Source: Lamellibrachia satsuma (lineage: Eukaryota > Annelida > Polychaeta > Sabellida > Siboglinidae). From it: 64,000 nt of DNA. Shown here piece by piece: positions 61,801-64,000 of the stretch. Each line of letters begins with the position of its first letter. The first letter of the stretch is position 1. A program made the translations under genes and the position numbers. The notes below the pieces were generated by a model. That model worked only from the letters and a program-made list of their open reading frames with translations. It had not been told where the DNA came from and did not search any database. Where the stretch lies: contig BSQZ01000036.1 of the NCBI GenBank assembly GCA_033239005.1, positions 186,001 through 250,000 on the forward strand, in the 5' to 3' direction.

Positions 61801-63699
61801 ATCTAACTGGCACACTGCTTGTACTTCTTGCACAGTAGACATCTAACTGGCACACTTCTTGTACTTCTTGCGCAGTAGACATCTAACTGGCACACTTCTT
61901 GCGCAGTAGACATCTAACTGGCACACTTCTTGTACTTCTTGCGCAGTAGACATCTAACTGGCACACTTCTTGTACTTCTTGCGCAGTAGACATCTAACTG
62001 GCACACTTCTTGTACTTCTTGCGCAGTAGACATCTAACTGGCACACTTCTTGTACTTCTTGCACAGTAGACATCTAACTGGCACACTTCTTGTACTTCTT
62101 GCACAGTAGACATCTAACTGGCACACTTCTTGCGCAGTAGACATCTAACTGGCACACTTCTTGTACTTCTTGCGCAGTAGACATCTAACTGGCACACTTC
62201 TTGTACTTCTTGCGCAGTAGACATCTAACTGGCACACTTCTTGTACTTCTTGCGCAGTAGACATCTAACTGGCATACTTCTTGTACTTCTTGCACAGTAG
62301 ACATCTAACTGGCACACTTCTTGTACTTCTTGCGCAGTAGACATCTAACTGGCACACTTCTTGTACTTCTTGCGCAGTAGACATCTAACTGGCATAGTTC
62401 TTGTACTTCTTGCGCAGTAGACATCTAACTGGCACACTTCTTGTACTTCTTGCGCAGTAGACATCTAACTGGCACACTTCTTGTACTTCTTGCGCAGTAG
62501 ACATCTAACTGGCACACTTCTTGTACTCCTTGCGCAGTAGACATCTAACTGGCACACTTCTTGTACTTCTTGCGCAGTAGACATCTAACTGGCACACTTC
62601 TTGTACTTCTTGCACAGTAGACATCTAACTGGCATACTTCTTGTACTTCTTGCACAGTAGACATCTAACTGGCACACTTCTTGTACTTCTTGCACAGTAG
62701 ACATCTAACTGGCATACTTCTTGTGCAGTAGACATCTAACTGGCATACTTCTTGCGCAGTAGACATCTAACTGGCACACTTCTTGCACAGTAGACATCTA
62801 ACTGGCATACTTCTTGTACTTCTTGCGCAGTAGGATCAATTATATTGTTTCAAATAAAATAAAAATTTTAAATCCTGAAGTGTGAACATTTTATAATTGA
62901 ACTTGCAGGACAATAACAAAAGAGGTATTTTGACCGCAGAATCAAGTAAAATTACCGCTGGTTTGTCTTTGACCGTGTCGATATTTGATGGATCGGTTTT
63001 GATTATGTCAGAGGCCTCAGGTGTCTTCTCTGTGTATTTGAGAAGCAGTGAATTTCCAAGACGTGAGCCAAGGAACAAGTAGCCATCTTGGCAGAGACAC
63101 ATCTGAAAATGAAAACAAAGGTTCATTTAACGCGCTCATGCACAAGACATGCACTTGACAGGTACGTGCAGTTTTGTGCATAAATAATTCGTAACTTCAA
63201 GTAACATTACTCTCACGTAATAAAAGAGCAGTTTAAATTGGATGTAAGAAAGTATTCATTCTCACAGAGGACAACAGATGAATGGACAAATCATCCACTG
63301 ATTGTGTTAATGCTAGCAATGTGAATATGTTTAAAAACACAATTAACAGATATCTGTTAGATGACAAAATTACTTCATTGTGCACTTGCCACCTGGTGGC
63401 TTTGGATGGCAAAAAGAAAGGCACAGATTTATCAATTATTTATATATATATATTTATTAATAACTGACATTCATTTCCGGATACAGCACTTTTAATGAAC
63501 TGAGATAAGAATAATGACCAATAATATTATATTCTTCAGTTTCCGTACACCTGATGAGATTAGAAGAACCAAAACTTAATAAAAGATGGTGGGAGAGGAG
63601 AGAGAACTTACGCAGGTGGTGAGGACACTGGCAGCAGCCTTGTCGAGATGGAATCCACGGACGGCGCGCATCCCATCCACCATGAGGGTGAGCAGATAC
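31767..63699 (-). CDS. CPSF1: Cleavage and polyadenylation specificity factor subunit 1 (CPSF160), 29 exons, 5' part off window
   Basis: CPSF160 is the large beta-propeller scaffold of the nuclear complex that, with WDR33, CPSF30 and FIP1, recognises AAUAAA and positions pre-mRNA cleavage. I assembled 29 minus-strand exons by following the conserved protein from exon to exon. All exons have AG acceptors and GT donors, and phases agree at all 28 junctions, giving 1118 codons (after one split-codon base) to a stop. Vertebrate CPSF1 has about 1440 residues, so roughly the first quarter lies beyond 64000. Conserved blocks in order include [15 protein letters not shown], the acidic-tyrosine [80 protein letters not shown] and a terminal TAHF. 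The C-terminal half corresponds to the CPSF_A domain family. Introns run from about 330 bp to 4.9 kb and are loaded with repeats. No frameshift or in-frame stop was seen, so the gene looks intact. Confidence 0.97.
32139..32180. repeat. Perfect 19-bp hairpin in the last CPSF1 intron
   Basis: TTTCATTACTTACCTAAAC, loop GACT, then the exact reverse complement. Lies within intron 31815-32663. Each arm includes a GTAAGT-type donor word on one strand. Confidence 0.9.
32664..32802 (-). CDS. CPSF1: CPSF1 window exon 28
   Basis: Encodes [46 protein letters not shown]. The donor is inferred as GTCGGC at 32658-32663, a weak site, because it is the only GT that gives phase 0 to the terminal exon and preserves homology. 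Retention would add about 13 codons and stop. Confidence 0.92.
33786..33915 (-). CDS. CPSF1: CPSF1 window exon 27
   Basis: Encodes [38 protein letters not shown] and PKDY, matching the LDGGIG-LLPM-E-TYRRLLMLQNAL block. Ends in phase 2; donor GTGAGA. Confidence 0.98.
34015..34165. repeat. Degenerate AT-rich tandem repeat
   Basis: TTTTAATTAACTG and TATTATTAAT words recur at about 45-bp spacing roughly three times in the intron before CPSF1 exon 27. Confidence 0.5.
34640..34744. mobile_element. 3' part of a dispersed 'TATAGGAAT' MITE-like repeat
   Basis: Shares ATTATTAGGAAAATGTAGGA-type sequence and the end GGGCACCCTGCACT with the element at 51533-51914. Its terminal CACT is three bases from CPSF1 exon 26. 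Confidence 0.65.
34748..34906 (-). CDS. CPSF1: CPSF1 window exon 26
   Basis: Encodes [49 protein letters not shown] is a family signature. Starts with two bases of a Val codon, ends one base into an Ala codon. Donor GTAAGT; from intron base +4 the sequence is the end of a dispersed repeat. Confidence 0.97.
35197..36000. repeat. Exon-junction minisatellite, ~45-52 bp units, 17 copies including exon 25
   Basis: On the CPSF1 strand every unit reads GTTGATTTACACATATCAG, CCTGAAG, then GTATGC or GTATAC and an (ATGTT)-rich spacer of variable length. The first copy is the real 3' end of exon 25 with its donor. About 16 further copies lie within the intron, most preserving AG|GTATRC. The distance from the true donor to the first decoy is 45 bp; others are mostly 49-50 bp. 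Confidence 0.95.
35975..36022 (-). CDS. CPSF1: CPSF1 window exon 25 (3' end copied into a minisatellite)
   Basis: A 48-bp exon encoding [15 protein letters not shown], with split codons at both ends. Its last ~26 bases and the donor GTATGC are the founding copy of the ~45-52 bp array that fills the next intron. It is identified as the true exon because only this copy has the upstream coding bases and acceptor (36023-36024). Confidence 0.95.
36469..36535 (-). CDS. CPSF1: CPSF1 window exon 24
   Basis: Encodes [20 protein letters not shown] and FL, ending one base into a Val codon. Collinear with the AKPLEVYSVDFMVDN segment of vertebrates. Donor GTAAGC. Confidence 0.97.
36870..37046 (-). CDS. 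CPSF1: CPSF1 window exon 23
   Basis: 59 codons: [59 protein letters not shown]. Core CPSF_A propeller blades. Phase 0 to phase 0; donor GTACGT. Confidence 0.98.
37490..37573 (-). CDS. CPSF1: CPSF1 window exon 22
   Basis: 28 codons: [20 protein letters not shown] then LVTAIGQK. Phase 0 to phase 0; donor GTGGGT. Confidence 0.98.
38533..38601 (-). CDS. CPSF1: CPSF1 window exon 21
   Basis: 23 codons: IIIFDIIE then [15 protein letters not shown], a block almost identical across animals. Phase 0 to phase 0; donor GTAGGT. Confidence 0.98.
38755..39087. mobile_element. Possible hAT-like remnant
   Basis: On the minus strand it begins CTAGGGGTGTAATGATACC, resembling hAT-type ends. The interior repeats ATCGATAGT/ACTATTG words in both orientations. 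The opposite end is unclear. Confidence 0.3.
39112..39253 (-). CDS. CPSF1: CPSF1 window exon 20
   Basis: Encodes [40 protein letters not shown]. The first base completes the split Arg codon; ends phase 0 with donor GTGAGT. Confidence 0.97.
39896..40420. repeat. 41-bp minisatellite within a larger duplication
   Basis: Units contain GTGCTATGTACATAACAATG and GGAAAGATGTGGTGCCATG. Two blocks (39896-40015 and 40195-40410) are each followed by the same GGCATGACAGCACCACAATG tail and about 110 bp of shared sequence, so a ~380-bp segment has also been duplicated. Confidence 0.85.
40126..40600. mobile_element. Pieces of the 'TATAGGAAT' MITE-like family
   Basis: GGATATATAGGAATTCAGA at about 40120 and again at 40504, CAGGTGGTGCCATCT at about 40185, and a diverged end (GGGCACTCTGTA) near 40587 match the copies at 49391 and 51533. 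The 41-bp array lies inside or between these pieces. Confidence 0.5.
40657..40741 (-). CDS. CPSF1: CPSF1 window exon 19
   Basis: Encodes [19 protein letters not shown] and WEPVPNTR, collinear with ERYIHP-FSIQL-SPVSWE of vertebrate CPSF1. It starts with two bases of the Asp codon and ends in phase 2. The donor is GTCTGT, a poor match at +3/+4. Confidence 0.96.
42400..43091. repeat. Exon-junction minisatellite, 76-bp unit, 9 copies including exon 18
   Basis: Units start at about 42452, 42528, 42605, 42681, 42757, 42833, 42909, 42985 and 43061 (spacing 76, once 77). The last is the true exon 18 end. Each unit carries the last 28 coding bases of exon 18, its donor and 48 bp of intron. Copies from 42528 on are almost identical; the first, at 42452, is diverged. 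Confidence 0.97.
43062..43155 (-). CDS. CPSF1: CPSF1 window exon 18 (3' end copied into a minisatellite)
   Basis: Encodes [15 protein letters not shown] and [11 protein letters not shown], ending one base into the next Asp codon. Donor GTAGTC is weak at +4 to +6. Positions 43062-43089, the last 28 coding bases, together with the donor are the first unit of the 76-bp array that fills the adjoining intron. The true exon is identified because it alone continues upstream into coding sequence with an acceptor at 43156-43157. Confidence 0.94.
43200..43764. other. CPSF1 intron 17, no element recognised
   Basis: AT-rich; nothing beyond flanking splice sites is supported. Confidence 0.5.
43765..43881 (-). 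CDS. CPSF1: CPSF1 window exon 17
   Basis: 39 codons: [39 protein letters not shown]. Phase 0 to phase 0; donor GTCAGT. Confidence 0.97.
44279..44431 (-). CDS. CPSF1: CPSF1 window exon 16
   Basis: 51 codons: [42 protein letters not shown]. Among the most conserved stretches of the protein, at the start of the CPSF_A-type region. Phase 0 to phase 0; donor GTAAGG. Confidence 0.98.
44857..45087 (-). CDS. CPSF1: CPSF1 window exon 15
   Basis: 77 codons, the longest exon: [22 protein letters not shown], a basic stretch ([11 protein letters not shown]) and FNDICGYSG. Phase 0 to phase 0; donor GTGAGT. Confidence 0.97.
45323..45980. mobile_element. hAT-like non-autonomous element in CPSF1 intron 14
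   Basis: The left end CTAGTGTTGATCCGATTAAT is matched in inverted form by the right end (minus strand CTAGTATTGGGAATTGGTAC then TAATCGAT). The interior near both ends is rich in ATCGAT/GATCGATT words. No transposase is present. Clear 8-bp target duplications were not found. Confidence 0.45.
46410..46509 (-). CDS. CPSF1: CPSF1 window exon 14
   Basis: Encodes a Ser/Gly linker then [19 protein letters not shown], matching the VKEVLLVALGS-SRPYL block. One base completes the split Gly codon; ends phase 0 with donor GTGAGG. The acceptor follows an A/T tract with few pyrimidines. Confidence 0.93.
47391..47494 (-). CDS. CPSF1: CPSF1 window exon 13
   Basis: Encodes [28 protein letters not shown] and a variable tail. 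[14 protein letters not shown] is a strong family signature. Ends in phase 2. The donor is GTCAGT, again with C at +3. Confidence 0.93.
47954..48023 (-). CDS. CPSF1: CPSF1 window exon 12
   Basis: Encodes [21 protein letters not shown], equivalent to the THW-LLVRENGTMEI strand region of vertebrate CPSF1. The split Ser codon from exon 11 is completed by the first base; donor GTACGT. Confidence 0.92.
48150..48405. repeat. ~46-bp degenerate minisatellite in CPSF1 intron 11
   Basis: About six copies of TTGAAAGAGGAGACACATTC plus ATATTAA...CTTTGCATT, ending about 15 bp from the exon 11 donor. Unlike the arrays at 35 and 42 kb, the unit does not include exon sequence. Confidence 0.85.
48417..48509 (-). 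CDS. CPSF1: CPSF1 window exon 11
   Basis: Encodes [13 protein letters not shown] then a polar tail ([14 protein letters not shown]). The LYGDSG motif is diagnostic of CPSF1. One base completes a split Ser codon; the exon ends in phase 2 with donor GTGAGC. Confidence 0.94.
48676..48870. repeat. 30-bp minisatellite in CPSF1 intron 10
   Basis: About 6.5 copies of a unit with GAAACCTGGTCAATGGACAT. As 30 is a multiple of three and no frame has stops, it produces repetitive ORFs on both strands, which I discount. Confidence 0.95.
49228..49367 (-). CDS. CPSF1: CPSF1 window exon 10
   Basis: Encodes [18 protein letters not shown] followed by a Thr/Ala/Pro-rich stretch ([13 protein letters not shown]). 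This corresponds to the poorly conserved loop before the DDE-LYGDSG motif. Ends in phase 2; donor GTAGGA. Confidence 0.9.
49391..49640. mobile_element. 'TATAGGAAT' MITE-like repeat, copy in CPSF1 intron 9
   Basis: Begins AGTGCACCCATCCTCTTTTG and continues with TATAGGAATATTA words and CAGGTGGCACCATCT, like the copy at 51533. Its right part runs into the 49644-49925 array, which may have grown out of it. Confidence 0.6.
49644..49925. repeat. Minisatellite of ~13/26 bp units in CPSF1 intron 9
   Basis: CTGTGACTCACACTATAACTC-type units repeated about 11 times. Every unit contains TGACTCA, the AP-1 consensus, many times over. Confidence 0.93.
49992..50170 (-). CDS. CPSF1: CPSF1 window exon 9
   Basis: Encodes [35 protein letters not shown] and a variable end (RPQLSSQ). 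Two leading bases complete the split Val codon; donor GTAACT. A 300-bp minisatellite begins about 70 bp into the following intron. Confidence 0.95.
50852..50993 (-). CDS. CPSF1: CPSF1 window exon 8
   Basis: Encodes [27 protein letters not shown] and [15 protein letters not shown]. It ends one base into a codon that exon 9 completes as Val. Donor GTAACA. Confidence 0.95.
51394..51483 (-). CDS. CPSF1: CPSF1 window exon 7
   Basis: 30 codons: an alanine/acidic stretch, then [13 protein letters not shown], the conserved strand that follows the acidic insert. Phase 0 to phase 0; donor GTAGGT. Confidence 0.94.
51533..51914. mobile_element. Most complete 'TATAGGAAT' MITE-like element (382 bp)
   Basis: Begins AGTGCGCCCATCCACTTTTG; the opposite end on the minus strand begins AGTGCAGGGTGTCCAGC, so the two ends are imperfect inverted repeats. 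Flanks ACATCATC and ACATCACT could be a degraded 8-bp target duplication as in hAT elements. No coding capacity. Confidence 0.6.
52554..52706 (-). CDS. CPSF1: CPSF1 window exon 6
   Basis: 51 codons: [16 protein letters not shown] and MWTVVGP, followed by a Glu/Lys-rich charged tail ([13 protein letters not shown]) like the low-complexity insert of other CPSF1 proteins. Phase 0 to phase 0; donor GTAATG. Confidence 0.95.
52960..53040. other. Short repeat-like patch in CPSF1 intron 5
   Basis: GTACGCTTATAAGAACAG and GTACGCTTATTGGGTAG occur 60 bp apart, possibly the end of an old DNA element. Nothing else in this intron is assigned. Confidence 0.3.
53508..53663 (-). CDS. CPSF1: CPSF1 window exon 5
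   Basis: 52 codons: [35 protein letters not shown]. Phase 0 at both ends, directly collinear with vertebrate CPSF1. It is separated from exon 4 by the longest intron (4.9 kb), which carries the LINE inside a minisatellite. Confidence 0.96.
54090..54723. repeat. ~20-bp pyrimidine-rich minisatellite, left block
   Basis: Degenerate units of CCCACTTTATCCCCACCCCT. It stops abruptly at CACTTTAT where LINE sequence begins (54722-54725). The strand is almost purely pyrimidine plus A. Confidence 0.95.
54722..57175 (+). CDS. LINE endonuclease/reverse transcriptase ORF, truncated, catalytic FADD changed to FADY
   Basis: From the ATG at 54806 there are 789 codons; the same frame stays open upstream to the satellite junction ([14 protein letters not shown]...), so the true start is lost. 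Residues 1-75 are the end of the apurinic-type endonuclease (GDFN at 2-5; SDH at 70-72). The reverse transcriptase follows: SPGVDGIP near 305, a YRPVSLTS block, [21 protein letters not shown] near 491. The catalytic motif near 521-524 reads F-A-D-Y, where active elements have F-A-D-D; codon TAC at 56375-56377 differs by one base from the Asp codon GAC. The C-terminal region ([37 protein letters not shown]) is typical of this LINE group. No stop or frameshift otherwise, suggesting a fairly recent insertion. Confidence 0.9.
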   Translation, partial: YGRGNINEEVNTKIKTAIKEVSKGECIIMGDFNHGHIQWNSLESTGIEDQQFLCLIQDSFLTQHVLEPTRGENVLDIVLSSQKELVDNVKIFEPLGNSDHNQIHFDINVKSESKNKKMYNRNFHKGNYKDMRKYLAQLDWNNMLMNKTAIECWNILKYEIESIIDKFFPFRKQGKRCRKKHLSKEAIRKIMLKQTMWRVYRRTRKEEDYAKYKEALNAATTEIRQSKRSYEQKLACNIKNDCKSFYAYVRSKQNVQDKVGPLEDIAGNIISQGFLMVEDLNGYFSSVFTKEDISSLPVADAKFQGAKSEYLGPLVVTPELVAKKIKAMKDNKSPGVDGIPPKLLMETVDQISIPLARVFNLSLKEGVVPFEWKEANIIPLFKKGSRNKSENYRPVSLTSVICKLLERLIKDHMVDFLVKHKLLNLSQHGFLKARSCLTNMLCFLEEITKWIDVGSPVDIIYLDFQKAFDKVPRQRLLLKLKAHGIGDSITDWIEQWLIDRRQRVVVDGEVSNWKSVLSGVPQGSVLGPILFLIYINDLDDSITSNVLKFADYTKLFRTVNTDGDKQHLQNDLDRSVKWSEKWQMLFNFGKCKCLHTGHGNLNVNYKMGDTVLGTTVKEKDLGVTISADMKVSEQCGIAASKGNQILGLIRRNITYKGKKLIIPLYKAIVRPHLEYCIQAWRPYRKKDIDTLERIQRRATKMIPELRDLSYEERLKECGLTTLETRRLRGDQIEVFKMLNGYENIDRNMFFSLKKDSRTRGHEVKLVKDQCRLDIRKHSFSQRTINEWNKLSTDCVTASSVNMFKNKVDTYIRRAGYK
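54722..57245 (+). mobile_element. 5'-truncated non-LTR retrotransposon (CR1/jockey-type LINE), antisense to CPSF1
   Basis: Starts inside the endonuclease domain at the junction with the minisatellite and runs through a complete reverse transcriptase to a stop and about 70 bp of 3' UTR, where the same minisatellite resumes. The 3' UTR words CACTTGCCATCTGG recur in the fragment at 63233. It lies in the 4.9-kb CPSF1 intron 4, opposite in direction to the host gene. Confidence 0.9.
57245..58440. repeat. ~20-bp pyrimidine-rich minisatellite, right block
   Basis: Same CCCACTTTATCCCCACCCCT-type units as the left block, about 1.2 kb. Longer sub-blocks of about 400 bp (57400-57570 versus 57780-57940) recur with the same variant order, showing higher-order duplication. 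It ends about 95 bp before CPSF1 exon 4. The 428-codon Pro/Leu/Ser/His ORF here is an artefact. Confidence 0.95.
58536..58636 (-). CDS. CPSF1: CPSF1 window exon 4
   Basis: Encodes [18 protein letters not shown] and ITQYTFE, matching the acidic, tyrosine-containing segment after the lysine linker in CPSF1. The two leading bases complete the Ala codon split from exon 3. Donor GTGCGT. Confidence 0.92.
58680..59372. other. CPSF1 intron 3, no element recognised
   Basis: AT-rich, nothing supported beyond splice sites. Confidence 0.5.
59373..59424 (-). CDS. CPSF1: CPSF1 window exon 3 (lysine-rich linker)
   Basis: A 52-bp exon encoding [17 protein letters not shown]. The lysine run matches the SKKKR-type linker in vertebrate CPSF1 and could act as a nuclear localisation signal (inference). 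It ends one base into a codon. The donor is GTCAGT, with an unusual C at +3. Confidence 0.9.
59729..59945 (+). mobile_element. tRNA-derived SINE, copy 1 (CPSF1 intron 2)
   Basis: The head has an A-box-like GTGCAGTTAGAACACTGG, an anticodon-arm-like GGACTGTCAACTGAG and a perfect B box GGTTCGAATCC (59789-59799). It is preceded by AACTATTAATTAATGTGGGG, identical in copy 2 at 63932. It continues into an unrelated body to about 59945. Acceptor-stem pairing is poor, so not a functional tRNA. Confidence 0.7.
59946..60263. other. Unassigned intron sequence, repeat-like
   Basis: Holds CTGCTCCATCGAAATCAGGA and a TATAGGTACCACGTGATAGA segment with the feel of a dispersed repeat, but no second copy occurs here. 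Confidence 0.3.
60264..60491 (-). CDS. Unrecognised 75-codon ORF at the edge of the 40-bp satellite
   Basis: Reads [20 protein letters not shown]...[16 protein letters not shown] and on to a stop. Its first 15 codons are satellite units, so the satellite may have arisen from this sequence or the start may be chance. It is on the same strand as CPSF1 but does not match CPSF1. No homology known to me. Confidence 0.2.
   Translation of the reverse strand: MSTVQEVQEVCQLDANSEMSATLMRKITIEQVRRQLGGNVTENAISCQLSQLSKWNSTNISVLMCTTTVQYYNFI
60476..62835. repeat. 40-bp satellite array, about 59 units, in CPSF1 intron 2
   Basis: Unit of GACATCTAACTGGCACACTT plus CTTGTACTTCTTGCGCAGTA. Differences are confined to a few sites (GCG/GCA, CACACT/CATACT, CTTCTT/CTGCTT). 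About seven units lack TACTTCTTG and are ~30 bp. It ends 120 bp from CPSF1 exon 2. On the plus strand each unit looks like a pyrimidine tract plus CAG acceptor, antisense to the gene. Confidence 0.98.
62956..63102 (-). CDS. CPSF1: CPSF1 window exon 2
   Basis: Encodes the near-invariant block [18 protein letters not shown], then a variable acidic linker ([14 protein letters not shown]). Phase 0 at both ends; donor GTAATT. The following intron is 3.5 kb and holds the 40-bp satellite. Confidence 0.95.
63233..63460 (+). mobile_element. 5'-truncated LINE 3' end in CPSF1 intron 1
   Basis: Matches the last ~100 coding bases and 3' UTR of the LINE at 54722: shared TCTCACAGAGGACAA, GATTGTGT, GTGAATATGTTTAAAAACA and CACTTGCCA-CTGG. 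One frame reads [20 protein letters not shown], aligned to [20 protein letters not shown]. It ends in a TTTATCAATTATTTATATA tail. Confidence 0.85.
63612..63699 (-). CDS. CPSF1: CPSF1 window exon 1
   Basis: Encodes [17 protein letters not shown] then [11 protein letters not shown]. It begins with the last base of a split codon, so at least one upstream exon lies off the right edge. Acceptor AG at 63700-63701 follows a TG/CA-rich tract; donor GTAAGT at 63606-63611. Confidence 0.93.
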
Positions 63700-63931
63700 C
63701 TGCACACACAACAGCGCAACTCATGAACTCATGTGTCAACATCAGCTGTGACATCGATAATAAACACCATAACATGGAGTACTGCTTTCAGCATGCCGCA
63801 ATGACAACCATGCAGAACGAAACGTTATGAGGTAGGGTAGGTGGATGAAAACCAGCAGGAACAACTACCAGTCTACTGGGGAAACAAACTATTTTACGAT
63901 TAAAAATATGTCAGCAGATTACGATGGCTTT

Positions 63932-64000
63932 TTAACTATTAATTAATGTGGGGTGCAGTCAGTCGGCAGTTAGAACGCTGGACTGTCAACTGAGAGTAAG
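63932..64000 (+). mobile_element. tRNA-derived SINE, copy 2 (runs off the window)
   Basis: AACTATTAATTAATGTGGGG, then an A-box region with an extra GTCAGTCGGCA relative to copy 1, then GGACTGTCAACTGAGAGTAA identical to copy 1. The B box would lie just past 64000. Confidence 0.75.

Noticed and set aside
60476..62835. CRISPR array
   Set aside because: Units are contiguous 40-bp repeats without unique spacers, in an animal intron.

Overview
This window is animal nuclear DNA. It has one multi-exon gene with GT-AG introns and a high density of microsatellites, minisatellites and transposon remnants in an AT-rich background. The host cannot be fixed from sequence alone. An invertebrate is likely: the gene is clearly related to, but diverged from, vertebrate CPSF1, and the retroelements are CR1/jockey-like LINEs, a Penelope-like remnant and tRNA-derived SINEs.

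Region 1 (1-31.6 kb) has no protein gene I can name. It starts with about 770 bp of (TG)n. It then carries many tandem arrays (28-bp, ~54-bp purine-rich, ~36-bp, 22-bp and 46-bp units), long (TA)n tracts, a Penelope-like GIY-YIG remnant near 7.1 kb and a large TA-centred inverted repeat at 23.7-24.1 kb. GC-richer islands at 10.5-11.0, 11.4-11.75 and 17.8-18.9 kb look like candidate regulatory DNA; one holds a textbook SOX-POU composite site. From 24.6 to 30.9 kb CpG content rises. Here lie a possible terminal exon, a pair of ~330-bp dispersed repeats, a 265-bp (CCCG)n tract and a YY1/ETS/NRF1-type promoter cluster at 30.8 kb that points left.

Region 2 (31.6-64 kb, minus strand) is the 3' three quarters of the gene for CPSF1 (CPSF160), the scaffold of the mRNA cleavage and polyadenylation machinery. 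I could place 29 consecutive exons. Every exon junction agrees in phase, giving 1118 codons to a natural stop at 31767-31769, with an AATAAA signal about 110 bp further on. The N-terminal exons lie beyond the right edge. The introns contain a 5'-truncated LINE whose RT motif reads FADY instead of FADD, a related LINE 3' fragment, tRNA-SINE copies, a MITE-like family, and at least eight minisatellites.

The most unusual observation is that two minisatellites in CPSF1 (35.2-36.0 kb and 42.4-43.1 kb) are built from exon-intron junctions. Their units copy the last ~26-28 coding bases of an exon plus its 5' splice site, leaving about 16 and 8 decoy donors downstream of the true ones. One decoy would extend the protein by 15 codons in frame; the others examined lead to stops.
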